Assembly (NCBI RefSeq): GCF_029227915.1
Contig: NC_079888.1
Location: 3,237,001 to 3,301,000, forward strand
Reading direction: 5' to 3'
Source of the DNA: Hydractinia symbiolongicarpus
Lineage: Eukaryota; Cnidaria; Hydrozoa; Anthoathecata; Hydractiniidae
DNA: 64,000 nucleotides
This document shows, piece after piece, positions 30,984 through 44,990 of the stretch. The position numbers and the translations under genes are program-made. Below the pieces are notes generated by a model. That model saw only the letters and a program-made list of their open reading frames with translations, did no database searches and was not told the DNA's origin. Each line of letters starts with the position of its first letter. Position 1 is the first letter of the stretch.

Positions 30984-31423
30984 ACATTCTGTATTATTGC
31001 GTACAGCGGTGGATCATTTGCATATCGTCAATCAAAGTGTCTGCATTAGCATAATAAAATAATTAGAAATATATTTAAGTCCTTCAACCAATGTATGTTG
31101 CATACCGCGCAGATAATTTAGCCAATCCATTGTGCCAACGTCGGTAAATGCAGTATACGTTAAAGGCGAAGTTGTAAATAAAGACGGTGGTCTTTCTTAA
31201 GTGATTCTATGATCCGCTGCTGAATGACCCGACGATTGCTTACAATAATTTCACCTAAATTAATGATGTGATTCTCGACTTTCATGACCAATCGTAAAAA
31301 TAGGACGGTATGTTTCTTGAAACATAATAAGCAGTCTGTTCACGTAAATTTGAATATACGGTAGTTCGTCCAGTGAAGATTCCCATTCAATTTCCTTATT
31401 GCTGTCACAAGTTATATGTCATT

Positions 31424-31496
31424 GGAGAATTAGCTCATCGGGTAGAGCGCTCGCTTCGCATGCGAGAGGTACCGGGATGGACTCCCGGATTCTCCA
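31424..31496 (+). pseudogene. tRNA-Ala-like (CGC) without G3-U70
   Basis: Stems pair, but position 3 is A (A3-U70) and the T loop is ATGGACT without C56. Confidence 0.5.
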
Positions 31497-31572
31497 ACAT
31501 TGTTTATTATTGCATATAGTGGTCGATCATGTGGATATGATCAATCCAAGTGATTCGAATATTATTATAAAA

Positions 31573-33261
31573 CTAGCCGGGAAACCCGGCGTTGAAACGC
31601 CGGGGTAAGCCACAAATTAAGGTGTGACCCGCCATTGAACACTATGTGGAGTGCTTAATAAGAGCCGTAAACTATACTACACGGTCAGGTGGAGCGCTTT
31701 AGTACAGGTACGCAGCATGTCGTTAATCGAGTAAAGCGCACACAACACTATAGTGTTTCGGCTGTAGTGTATTTTTGAAAATATAACTCTACTGTAACTT
31801 TAGCCAAAATAAAAACACAATTTACAACCATTTGTTACCCCGTCATAGGAAAAACAATTGGTCAATTTTATTTTATTTTGCGAAATGAGTTTCAGTAAAG
31901 GTTAACAAATTAATTGTGACATTGGACTGAGCACTTAGTACAGGTAAATCGTGCGACACATGCGTTTAGGCTTAAGACCCTATTCAAAAAAACTATTGAA
32001 GCTTTGGTTTACAAAACACAGAATACACTCTGTTGAAACGCCGGGTTAAGCCACAAGTAGCTGTGTTACCCAGCAACACCAGATTGAGTGATTAATAAGA
32101 ACCGTCAACTGTGCCACACATTCAGGTAAAGCGCTTTAGTACAGCCATATAGTGTGTAGAAAATCAAGTGAAGTGCACACAACTTTATGGTGTTTCCGGT
32201 GTAATATACTATTCAAAAAATAACTTTCAACAACTTAGGTAAAATAAAAACCCAGATTACAATTCAATGTTACCCCGTCATAGCGAAAGCAGCTGGCCAA
32301 CCTTCTTTATTTTTCAGGGAATGTTCCCGGGAAAAGTTCAAAAAAATGTTAAGCTGAGCGCTTAGTATAGGTAAACAGTGTGTACTTTTTTTCTGTAAAA
32401 AACGTTATCATAACTTCGGTTAAACAGAAACACAGAAAACAGCCCGTTGTTACCACCGAACTAAGCGCTTAGTACATCTAGACTGTGTCGCACATGAGTA
32501 TAGGCATAACACCATTTTTAAAAAAACTTTATCGCGACTTCAGTTTAAAAAAAATCAGGAAACTGCCTGTCGTTATCAAGTTCAGTTAAAAAAATATATA
32601 CTCAGCAATTTTATTTTTCAGCATAAGCTTTCATAGCAGTAATAAAATTGGTAGCTGCCTATAACTGCATTTAGCTACTTTCACTTTTTAGCCAGAGGTA
32701 GAGCTGAAAGGAGCTAGATAGGTAGACCCAACTTCAACATAAAAATAAAGAACAATATACCAAACTGAATAAAAACTTTAAAAGAATAGGAATAAATAAA
32801 GATAGCTATAGCTAGCTGCCTCAAAATGTACGTTGTGTAGCTAGCCAAAAACTTAAAATTAGTTTGTTTAAGATTAAGAAAATGTGATGAAATATTCACC
32901 TTAACATGTGAAAACAAACTAAATAATCCTATAGGATAAAAAGTACTCAGAAGAAATAAGGAGGATTGAAAGGAAACCTACAAACTTCACACCATCACTT
33001 CCAAACCAAAATGGCCTTAGGGGTAGCATGTTTCCTCCCGTCGGCATGTTGAGGCCGCGAAGCACTTGGATTGGTCATTAGTGAAAATGGAGCCTCGTGA
33101 TTGGTTTATTACAATGAGCGGCAAAGCAAGGCCGGTAAAAAAACGGGGTCTGCCGGGGATTCGAAATAAAGCTGCAGGGCCGCGGGGATTTTCGGCGGGT
33201 CTCGCTACTTGCTCCGCCATGTTGCGCAGAGACAGACAAAATACGGCTATTATTAAAGAGA
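31573..33261 (-). mobile_element. Non-autonomous Helitron in the satellite
   Basis: Read on the minus strand it starts TCTCTTTAATAATAGCC (33261 downwards) and ends CCCGGCTAG at 31573, matching the TC...CTRR ends of Helitrons. A hairpin (31585-31593 / 31596-31604, CCCGGCGTT/AACGCCGGG) lies 12 nt before the CTAG end, as expected. The flanks read ...AACTA and TTTTAT..., exactly the uninterrupted satellite monomer, so insertion was between A and T with no duplication. 1,689 bp, no Rep/helicase frame. The GC-rich 5' part (33000-33250) differs strongly from the rest. Confidence 0.85.
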
Positions 33262-33625
33262 TAGTTACAAATATATTTAAGACCTTCAAAAATGTATGTT
33301 GCATACCGCGCAGACAATTTACCCGATCCATTTTGCAAACGTCGGCAAAGGCACTATATGTTAAAAGCGAATTTGTAGATAAAGACAGTGCTTCTTTCTT
33401 AAGTGATTCGATGATCCACAGCTGAGTGATCCGACGTTATCTTATAATGATTTCACATAAATTAATGATGTGATATTCAACTTTCATATTCAATCGTAAA
33501 AATAGGACCGCATGTTTCTTGTCACATAATAGGCAGTCTGTTCACGTAAATTTGAATATACAGTGGTTCGTCCAGGGAAGATTCTCATTCAATTTCCTTA
33601 TATTTGTCACAAGTCATATGTCATA

Positions 33626-33698
33626 GGGGAATTAGCTCATAGGGTAGAGCGCTCACTTTGCATGCCAGAGGTACCGGGATCGATGCCCGGATTCTCCA
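33626..33698 (+). pseudogene. tRNA-Ala-like (TGC)
   Basis: Loop TTTGCAT gives TGC; the anticodon stem (CTCAC/GCCAG) is mispaired. Only 123 bp separate it from the next copy, marking a recombination junction in the array. Confidence 0.5.
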
Positions 33699-33748
33699 AC
33701 ATTCTGTATTATTGCATATAATATTGCTGTCACAAGTCATATGTCATT

Positions 33749-33821
33749 GGGGAATTAGCTCATAGGGTAGAGCGCTCGCTTCGCATGCGAGAGGTGCCGG
33801 GATCGATGCCCGGATTCTCCA
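33749..33821 (+). tRNA. tRNA-Ala (CGC)
   Basis: Perfect cloverleaf, same sequence as 28387-28459. The monomer around it repeats the one at 28368-28740 almost base for base. Confidence 0.7.
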
Positions 33822-36800
33822 ACATTCTGAATTATTGCATATAATGGTCGATCATGACCATATCGTCAATCAAGGTGTCTGCATTAGTATAATAAAATAA
33901 TTAAATATATATTTAAGTCCTTCAACCAATATATGTTGCATACCGCGCAGACAATTTAGCTAGTCCATTGTGCAAACGTAGGTAAAGGCACTATACGTTG
34001 AAGGCGAAGGTGTACATAAAGACGGTGTTCTTTCTTAAGTGATTCGATGATCCGCTGCTGAATGATCCGACGATTCCTTAAAGTAATTTCACTTGAGTTA
34101 ATGATTTGATCCTCGACTATCATGTCCAATCGTAAAAAAAGGACCGCGTGTTTCTTGTCACATAATAGGCAGTCTGCTCACGTAAATTTGAATATACGGT
34201 AGTTCGTCCAGTGAAGATTCTCATTCAATTTCCTTTTTATTGGCACAAGACATATGTCATAGGGAAATTAGTTCAATTGGTAGAGCGCTAGCTTCGCATG
34301 CGAGAGGTACCGGATCGATGCCCGGATTCTCCAAATTCTGAATTATTGCATATAATTGTTGATAATGTGCATATCGTCAATCAAAATGTCTGCAATAGTA
34401 TAATAAAATAATTATAAATATACTTAAGCCCTTCAACCAATGTATGTTGCATACCGCGCAGGCAATTTACCCAATCCATTTTGCAAACATCGGTAAAGGC
34501 ACTATACGTTGAAGGCAAAGGTGTACATAAAGACGGTGTTCTTTCTTAAGTGATTCGATGATCCGCTGCTGAATGATCCGACGATTCCTTAAAGTAATTT
34601 CACTTGAGTTAATGATTTGATCCTCGACTATCATGTCCAATCGTAAAAAAAGAACCGCGTGTTTCTTGTCACATAATAGGCAGTCTGCTCACGTAAATTT
34701 GAATATACGGTAGTTCGTCCAGTGAAGATTCTCATTCAATTTCCTTTTTATTGGCACAAGACATATGTCATAGGGAAATTAGTTCAATTGGTGGAGCGCT
34801 AGCTTCGCATGCGAGAGGTACCGGATCGATGCCCGGATTCTCCAAATTCTGAATTATTGCATATAATTGTTGATAATGTGCATATCGTCAATCAAAATAT
34901 CTGCAATAGTATAATAAAATAATTATAAATATACTTAAGCCCTTCAACCAATGTATGTTGCATACCGCGCAGGCAATTTACCCAATCCATTTTGCAAACA
35001 TCGGTAAAGGCACTATACGTTAAAGGCGAAGGTCTAGATAAAAACGGTGTTCTTTCTTAAGTGATTCGATGATCCGCTGCTGAATGATCCGACGATTGCT
35101 TACAATAATTTCAGTTAAGTTAATGATGTCATTCCCGACTTTCATGTCCAATCGTAAAAATAGGACCGCGTGTTTCTTGTCACATAAAAGGCAGTCTGTT
35201 TACATAAAATTGAATATAAGAATATAAGGTAGTTCGTCGAGTGAAGATTCTCATTCAATTTCATTATTGCTGTCACAAGCCATAAGCTCATATGTTGTAG
35301 CGCTAATTTGGTATGTTAGAAGTACCGGGATCGATACCCGGATTCCCCAAAATTCTGCATTATTACGTATAGTGCTTGACCATGTGCTTATATAGACGGA
35401 TATATGAAGACGGTGGTCTTTCTTAAGTGTTTCGATGATCCGCTGTTGAATGATCCAACGATTGCTTACAATAATTTCACTTAAATTAATGATGTGATTC
35501 TCAACTTACATGTCCAATCGTAAAAATAGGACCGCGTGTTTCTTGTCACGTAATAGGCAGTGTGTTCACGTAAATTTGAATATACGGAAGTTCGTCTAGT
35601 GAAGATTCTCATTCTATTGCTGTAACAAGTCATATGTCATAGGGGAATTAGCTCATATGGTAGAGCGCTCGCTTCGCATGCGAGAGGTACCGGGATCGAT
35701 GCCCAAATTCTCCAACATTCTGAATTATTGCATATAGTGGTTGATAATGTGCATGTCGTCAATCAAAATGTCTGCAATAGTATAATAAAATAATTATAAA
35801 TATATTTAAGTCCTTCAATCAATGTATGTTGCATACCGCGCAGACAATTTCCCAATCCGTTTTGCAAACATCGGTAAAGGCACTATACGTTAAAGACGAA
35901 GTTGTAGATAAAGACGGTGTTCTTTTTTAAGTGATTCGATGAGTCGCTGCTGAATGATCCGACGATTGCTTACAATAATTTCACTTAAATTAATTATGTG
36001 ATTCTCGACTTTCATGTCCAATCGCAAAAATAGGACCGCGTAATTCTTGTCACATAATAGGCAGTCTGTTCACGTATGTTTGAATATACGGTAGTTCCTC
36101 CAGTGAAGATTGTCATTCAATTTCCTTATTGCTGTCACAAGTCATATGTCATAGGGAAGTTAGCCCATATTGTAGAGCGCTCGCTTGGCATCTGAGAAGT
36201 ATCGGCATCGATGCCCGGATTCTCCAACACTTGGTATTTTTGCGTATAGTGGTCGATCATGTGCATATCGTCAATCAAAGTGTCTGTATTAGTATGATAA
36301 GACAATTAGAAATATGTGTAAGTGCTTCAATCAATGTATGTTGCATACCGCGCAGGCAATTTACCCAATCCATTTTGCAAACATCGGTAAAGGCACTATA
36401 TGTTAAAGGCGAAATTGTAGATGAAGACGGTGTTCTTTCTTAAGTGATTTAATGATCCGATGCTGAATGATCCAACGATTGCTTACAATAATTTCACTTA
36501 CAATAATGATGGGATTCTCAACTTTCATAGCATTCTGTATTATTGCGTATAGTGATGGATCATGGACATATCGTCAATCAAAGTGATTCAATGATCCGCT
36601 GCTGAATGATCCGACGATTGCTTACAATAATTTCACTTACAATAATGATGGGATTCTCAACTTTCATAGCATTCTGTATTATTGCGTATAGTGATGGATC
36701 ATGGACATATCGTCAATCAAAGTGTCTGCAATATTATAATAAAGTAATTACAAATATATTTAAGTCCTTCAACCAATGTATGTTGCATATCGCGCAGACA

Positions 36801-37107
36801 AATTACCCAATCCATTTTGCAAACGTCGGTAAAGGAAGTATACGTTAAAGGCGAAGTTGTACATAAAGACGGTGGTCTTTCTTAAGTGATTCGATGATCC
36901 GCTGCTGAATGATCCGACGATTGCTTACAATAATTTCACTTAAATTAATGATGGGATTCTCAACTTTCGTACCCAAACGTAAGAATTGGACCACGTGTTT
37001 CTTGCCACATAATAGGCCGTGTTTTCACGTAAATTTGAATATACGGTAGTTCGTCCAGTGAAGATTCTCATTCAATTTCCTTATTGCCGTCAGAAGTCAT
37101 ATGTCAC

Positions 37108-40100
37108 AGGGAATTTGCTCATATGGTAGAGCGCTCGCTTTGCATGCGAGAGGTACCGGATCAATGCCCGGATTCTACAACACTCTGTATTACTGCATAT
37201 GTTGGTTGATAATGTGCATATCGTTAATCAAAAAGTCTGCAATAGTATAATAAAATAATTATAAATATATTTAAGTCCTTCAACCAATGTATGTTGCATA
37301 CAGCGCAGACAAATTACCCAATCCATTTTGCGAACATCTATAAAGGCACTATGTGTTAAAGGCGAAGTTGCAGATAAAGACGGTGTTCTTTTTTAAGTGA
37401 CTCGATGATCCTCTGCGGAATGATCCGAGGATTGCTTACAATAATTTCACTTGAATTAATGATGTGATTCTCGACTTTCATGTCCAATCGTAAAAATAGG
37501 ATCGCGTGTTTCTTGTCACATAATAGGCAGTCTCTTCACGTAAATTTGAATATATGGAAGTTCGTCTAGCGAAGATTCTTATTCAATTTCCTTATTGCTG
37601 TAACAAGTCATATGTCATAGGAGAATTAGCTCATATGGTAGAACGCTCGCTTCGCTTGCGAGAGGTACCGGGATCGATGCCCGGATTCTCCAACAATGTT
37701 TATTATTGCGTATAGTGGCCGATCATGTGCATATTATAAATATATTTAAGTCCTTTAACCAATATACATTGCATACCACGCAGACAATTTACCCAAATCC
37801 ATTTTGGAAACGTCGGTAAAGGTCCTATACGTTAAAGGCGAAGTTGTGGATAAAGACGTTGTTCTTTCTTAAGTGATTCAATGATCCGCTGCTGAATGAT
37901 CCGACGATTGCTTACAATAATTTCACTTACAATAATGATGGGATTCTTAACTTTCGTACCCAAACGTAAGAATTGCACCATGTGTTTGTTGCCACATAAT
38001 AGGCCGTGTTTTCACGTAAATTTGAATATACGGTAGTTCGTCCAGTGAAGATTCTCATTCAATTTGCTTATTGCTGTAATAAGTCATATGTCATAGGGAA
38101 GTTAGCCCATATTGTAGAGCGCTCGCTTGGCATCTGAGAAGTATCGGCATCGATGCCCGGATTCTCCAACACTTGGTATTTTTGCGTATAGTGGTCGATC
38201 ATGTGCATATCGTCAATCAAAGTGTCTGTATTAGTATGATAATACAATTAGAAATATGTTTTAGTCCTTCAACCAATGTATGTTGCATACCGCGCAGACA
38301 ATTTACCCAATCCATTTTGCACACATCGGTAAAGGCACTATATGTTAAAGGCGAAGTTGTAGATGAAGATGGTGTTCTTTTTTAAGTGATTTGATGATCC
38401 GATGCTGAATGATCCAACGATTGCTTACAATAACTTTACTTACATTAATGATGGAATTCTCAACTTTCATAGCATTCTGTATTTTTGCGTATAGTGATGG
38501 ATCATGGACATATCGTCAATCAAAGTGATTCAATGATCTGCTGCTGAATGATCCGACGATTGCTTACAATAATTTCACTAACAATAATGATGGGATTCTC
38601 AACTTTCATAGCATTCTGTATTATTGCGTATAGTGATGGATCATGGACATATCGTCAATCAAAGTGTCTGCAATATTATAATAAAGTAATTACAAATATA
38701 TTTAAGTCCTTCAACCAATATACATTGCATACCACGCAGACAATTTACCCAAATCCATTTTGGAAACGTCGGTAAAGGTCCTATAAGTTAAAGGCGAAGT
38801 TGTGGATAAAGACGTTGTTCTTTCTTAAGTGATTCAATGATCCGCTGCTGAATGATCCGACGATTGCTTACAATAATTTCACTTAAATTAATGATGGGAT
38901 TCTCAACTTTCGTACCCAAACGTAAGAATTGGACCACGTTTTTCTTGCCACATAATAGGCCGTGTTTTCACGTAAATTTGAATATACGGTAGTTCGTCCA
39001 GTGAAGATTCTCATTCAATTTGCTTATTGCTGTAACAAGTCATATGTCATAGGGAAGTTAGCCCATATTGTAGAGCGCTCGCTTGGCATCTGAGAAGTAT
39101 CGGCATCGATGCCAAGATTCTCCAACACTTGGTATTTTTGCGTATAGTGGTCGATCATGTGCATATCGTCAATCAAAGTGTCTGTATTAGTATGATAATA
39201 CAATTAGAAATATGTTTAAGTCCTTCAACCAATGTATGTTGCATACCGCGCAGGCAATTTACCCAATCCATTTTGCACACATCGGTAAAGGCACTATATG
39301 TTAAAGGCGAAGTTGTAGATGAAGATGGTGTTCTTTTTTAAGTGATTTGATGATCCGATGCTGAATGATCCAACGATTGCTTACAATAACTTTACTTACA
39401 TTAATGATGGAATTCTCAACTTTCATAGCATTCTGTATTTTTGCGTATAGTGATGGATCATGGACATATCGTCAATCAAAGTGATTCAATGATCCGCTGC
39501 TGAATGATCCGACGATTGCTTACAATAATTTCACTTACAATAATGATGGGATTCTCAACTTTCATAGCATTCTGTATTATTGCGTATAGTGATGGATCAT
39601 GGACATATCGTCAATCAAAGTGTCTGCAATATTATAATAAAGTAATTACAAATATATTTAAGTCCTTCAACCAATGTATGTTGCATATCGCGCAGACAAA
39701 TTACCCAATTCATTTTGCAAACGTCGGTAAAGGAAGTATACGTTAAAGGCGAAGTTGTACATAAAGACGGTGGTCTTTCTTAAGTGATTCGATGATCCGC
39801 TGCTGAATGATCCGACGATTGCTTACAATAATTTCACTTAAATTAATGATGGGATTCTCAACTTTCGTACCCAAACGTAAGAATTAGACCACGTGTTTCT
39901 TGCCACATAATAGGCCGTGTTTTCACGTAAATTTGAATATACGGTAGTTCGTCCAGTGAAGATTCTCATTCAATTTCCTTATTGCCGTCAGAAGTCATAT
40001 GTCACAGGGAATTTGCTCATATGGTAGAGCGCTCGCTTTGCATGCGAGAGGTACCGGATCAATGCCCGGATTCTACAACACTCTGTATTACTGCATATGG

Positions 40101-43100
40101 TGGTTGATAATGTGCATATCGTTAATCAAAATGTCTGCAATAGTATAATAAAATAATTATAAATATATTTAAGTCCTTCAACCAATGTATGTTGCATACA
40201 GCGCAGACAAATTACCCAATCCATTTTGCGAACATCTATAAAGGCACTATGTGTTAAAGGCGAAGTTGCAGATAAAGACGGTGTTCTTTTTTAAGTGACT
40301 CGATGATCCTCTGCGGAATGATCCGAGGATTGCTTACAATAATTTCACTTGAATTAATGATGTGATTCTCGACTTTCATGTCCAATCGTAAAAATAGGAT
40401 CGCGTGTTTCTTGTCACATAATAGGCAGTCTCTTCACGTAAATTTGAATATATGGAAGTTCGTCTAGCGAAGATTCTTATTCAATTTCCTTATTGCTGTA
40501 ACAAGTCATATGTCATAGGAGAATTAGCTCATATGGTAGAACGCTCGCTTCGCTTGCGAGAGGTACCGGGATCGATGCCCGGATTCTCCAACAATGTTTA
40601 TTATTGCGTATAGTGGCCGATCATGTGCATATTATAAATATATTTAAGTCCTTTAACCAATATACATTGCATACCACGCAGACAATTTACCCAAATCCAT
40701 TTTGGAAACGTCGGTAAAGGTCCTATAAGTTAAAGGCGAAGTTGTGGATAAAGACGTTGTTCTTTCTTAAGTGATTCAATGATCCGCTGCTGAATGATCC
40801 GACGATTGCTTACAATAATTTCACTTACAATAATGATGGGATTCTTAACTTTCGTACCCAAACGTAAGAATTGCACCATGTGTTTGTTGCCACATAATAG
40901 GCCGTGTTTTCACGTAAATTTGAATATACGGTAGTTCGTCCAGTGAAGATTCTCATTCAATTTGCTTATTGCTGTAACAAGTCATATGTCATAGGGAAGT
41001 TAGCCCATATTGTAGAGCGCTCGCTTGGCATCTGAGAAGTATCGGCATCGATGCCCGGATTCTCCAACACTTGGTATTTTTGCGTATAGTGGTCGATCAT
41101 GTGCATATCGTCAATCAAAGTGTCTGTATTAGTATGATAATACAATTAGAAATATGTTTAAGTCCTTCAACCAATGTATGTTGCATACCGCGCAGGCAAT
41201 TTACCCAATCCATTTTGCACACATCGGTAAAGGCACTATATGTTAAAGGCGAAGTTGTAGATGAAGATGGTGTTCTTTTTTAAGTGATTTGATGATCCGA
41301 TGCTGAATGATCCAACGATTGCTTACAATAACTTTACTTACATTAATGATGGAATTCTCAACTTTCATAGCATTCTGTATTTTTGCGTATAGTGATGGAT
41401 CATGGACATATCGTCAATCAAAGTGATTCAATGATCCGCTGCTGAATGATCCGACGATTGCTTACAATAATTTCACTTACAATAATGATGGGATTCTCAA
41501 CTTTCATAGCATTCTGTATTATTGCGTATAGTGATGGATCATGGACATATCGTCAATCAAAGTGTCTGCAATATTATAATAAAGTAATTACAAATATATT
41601 TAAGTCCTTCAACCAATGTATGTTGCATATCGCGCAGACAAATTACCCAATCCATTTTGCAAACGTCGGTAAAGAAAGTATACGTTAAAGGCGAAGTTGT
41701 ACATAAAGACGGTGGTCTTTCTTAAGTGATTCGATGATCCGCTGCTGAATGATCCGACGATTGCTTACAATAATTTCACTTAAATTAATGATGGGATTCT
41801 CAACTTTCGTACCCAAACGTAAGAATTGGACCACGTGTTTCTTGCCACATAAAAGGCCGTGTTTTCACGTAAATTTGAATATACGGTAGTTCGTCCAGTG
41901 AAGATTCTCATTCAATTTCCTTATTGCCGTCAGAAGTCATATGTCACAGGGAATTTGCTCATATGGTAGAGCGCTCGCTTTGCATGCGAGAGGTACCGGA
42001 TCAATGCCCGGATTCTACAACACTCTGTATTACTGCATATGGTGGTTGATAATGTGCATATCGTTAATCAAAATGTCTGCAATAGTATAATAAAATAATT
42101 ATAAATATATTTAAGTCCTTCAACCAATGTATGTTGCATACAGCGCAGACAAATTACCCAATCCATTTTGCGAACATCTATAAAGGCACTATGTGTTAAA
42201 GGCGAAGTTGCAGATAAAGACGGTGTTCTTTTTTAAGTGACTCGATGATCCTCTGCGGAATGATCCGAGGATTGTTTACAATAATTTCACTTGAATTAAT
42301 GATGGAATTCTCAACTTTCATAGCATTCTGTATTTTTGCGTATAGTGATGGATCATGGACATATCGTCAATCAAAGTGATTCAATGATCCGCTGCTGAAT
42401 GATCCGACGATTGCTTACAATAATTTCACTTACAATAATGATGGGATTCTCAACTTTCATAGCATTCTGTATTATTGCGTATAGTGATGGATCATGGACA
42501 TATCGTCAATCAAAGTGTCTGCAATATTATAATAAAGTAATTACAAATATATTTAAGTCCTTCAACCAATGTATGTTGCATATCGCGCAGACAAATTACC
42601 CAATCCATTTTGCAAACGTCGGTAAAGGAAGTATACGTTAAAGGCGAAGTTGTACATAAAGACGGTGGTCTTTCTTAAGTGATTCGATGATCCGCTGCTG
42701 AATGATCCGACGATAGCTTACAATAATTTCACTTAAATTAATGATGGGATTCTCAACTTTCGTACCCAAACGTAAGAATTGGACCACGTGTTTCTTGCCA
42801 CATAATAGGCCGTGTTTTCACGTAAATTTGAATATACGGTAGTTCGTCCAGTGAAGATTCTCATTCAATTTCCTTATTGCCGTCAGAAGTCATATGTCAC
42901 AGGGAATTTGCTCATATGGTAGAGCGCTCGCTTTGCATGCGAGAGGTACCGGATCAATGCCCGGATTCTACAACACTCTGTATTACTGCATATGGTGGTT
43001 GATAATGTGCATATCGTTAATCAAAATGTCTGCAATAGTATAATAAAATAATTATAAATATATTTAAGTCCTTCAACCAATGTATGTTGCATACAGCGCA

Positions 43101-43412
43101 GACAAATTACCCAATCCATTTTGCGAACATCTATAAAGGCACTATGTGTTAAAGGCGAAGTTGCAGATAAAGACGGTGTTCTTTTTTAAGTGACTCGATG
43201 ATCCTCTGCGGAATGATCCGAGGATTGCTTACAATAATTTCACTTGAATTAATGATGTGATTCTCGACTTTCATGTCCAATCGTAAAAATAGGATCGAGT
43301 GTTTCTTGTCACATAATAGGCAGTCTCTTCACGTAAATTTGAATATATGGAAGTTCGTCTAGCGAAGATTCTTATTCAATTTCCTTATTGCTGTAACAAG
43401 TCATATGTCATA
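37108..43412 (+). repeat. Higher-order repeat, period about 2,898 bp
   Basis: tRNA-like starts 37108, 37620, 38096 recur at 40006, 40518, 40994 (all +2,898) and at 42901, 43413, 43889 (+2,895). A sub-block of ~1,942 bp plus ~955 bp builds the unit. The variants keep their order (TGC loop, CGC with TTCGCTT loop, GGC loop) through the first two rounds; the third matches in spacing and in its first two variants only. Confidence 0.8.
37620..37692 (+). pseudogene. tRNA-Ala-like (CGC), higher-order repeat member
   Basis: GGAG start (A3-U70), one D-stem mismatch (GAAC), loop TTCGCTT. The same variant recurs at 40518 and 43413, one per 2.9-kb repeat. Confidence 0.55.
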
Positions 43413-44402
43413 GGAGAATTAGCTCATATGGTAGAACGCTCGCTTCGCTTGCGAGAGGTACCGGGATCGATGCCCGGATTCTCCAACAATGTTTATTATT
43501 GCGTATAGTGACCGATCATGTGCATATTATAAATATATTTAAGTCCTTTAACCAATATACATTGCATACCACGCAGACAATTTACCCAAATCCATTTTGG
43601 AAACGTCGGTAAAGGTCCTATACGTTAAAGGCGAAGTTGTGGATAAAGACGTTGTTCTTTCTTAAGTGATTCAATGATCCGCTGCTGAATGATCCGACCA
43701 TTGCTTACAATTATTTCACTTACATTACTGATGGGATTCTCAACTTTCGTACCCAAACGTAAGAATTGCACCACGTGTTCGTTGCCACATAATAGGCCGT
43801 GTTTTCACGTAAATTTGAATATACGGTAGTTCGTCCAGTGAAGATTCTCATTCAATTTCCTTATTGCTGTAGCAAGTCATATGTCATAGGAGAATTAGCT
43901 CATATGGTAGAGCGCTCGCCTCGCATGCGAGAGGTACTGGGATCGATGCCCGGCTTCTCCAACAATCTGTAATATTGCGTCTAGGTTCGTTCATGTGCAT
44001 ATCGTCAATCAAGGTGTCTGCATTAGTATATTAAAGTAATTACAAATATATTTTTTAGTCCTTCAACCAATGTATGTTGCATACGGCGCAGACAAGTTAC
44101 CCAATCCGTTTTGCAAACATCGGTAAGGGCACTATATGTTAAACGCGAAGTTGCAGATAAAGACGGTGTTCTTTCTTAAGCGATTCAATGATCCGCTGCT
44201 GAATGATCCGACGATTGCTTACAATAATTTCACTTACATTAATGATGGGATTCTCAACTTTCGTACCCAAACGTAAGAATTGCACCACGTGTTTGTTGCC
44301 ACATAATAGGCTGTGTTTTCACGTAAATTTGAAAATACGGTAGTTCGTCCAGTGAAGATTCTCATTCAATTTCCTTATTGCTGTGGCAAGTCATATGTCA
44401 TA

Positions 44403-44475
44403 GGGGAATTAGCTCATATGGTAGAGCGCTCGCTTCGCATGCGAGAGGTGCTGGGATCGATGCCCGGCTTCTCCA
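44403..44475 (+). pseudogene. tRNA-Ala-like (CGC), near intact
   Basis: All stems pair except position 7-66 (T-C); G3-U70 kept, T stem with one G-U pair. The same form recurs at 46619-46691. Confidence 0.55.
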
Positions 44476-44917
44476 ACAATCTGTAATATTGCGTCTTGTG
44501 GTCGATCATGTGCATATCGTCAATCAAGGTGTCTGCATTAGTATATTAAAGTAATTACAAATATATTTTTTAGTCCTTCAACCAATGTATGTTGCATACG
44601 GCGCAGAAAATTTACCCAATCCGTTTTGCAAACATCGGTAAGGGCACTCTATGTTAAAGGCGAAGTTTCAGATAAAGACGGTGTTCTTTCTTAAGTGATT
44701 CGATGATCCGCTGCTTAATGATCTGACGAAAGCTTACAATGATTTCACTTACATTACTGATGCGATTCTCAACTTTCATAACTAAACGTAAGAATAGGAG
44801 CGCGTGTTTCTTATCACTTAGTAGGCAGTCTGTTCACGTCAATTTGAATATAAGGTAGTTCGTCGAGTGAAGATTCTTATTCAATTTCATTGTGGCTGTC
44901 ACAAGCCATACGTCATA

Positions 44918-44990
44918 GGGGATTAAGCTCATATGTTGTACCGCTAATTTGATATGTTAGAAGTACCGGGATCGATACCCGGATTCCCCA
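44918..44990 (+). pseudogene. tRNA-Ala-like with changed anticodon loop
   Basis: Variant arm CTAAT..GTTAG with loop TTGATAT (GAT). The copy at 47134-47206 has TTGGTAT (GGT). D arm decayed, T stem perfect. Confidence 0.45.

Noticed and set aside
33017-33425. Overlapping open frames on both strands in a GC-rich patch
   Set aside because: They cross the Helitron end into satellite DNA; they come from GC-rich composition.
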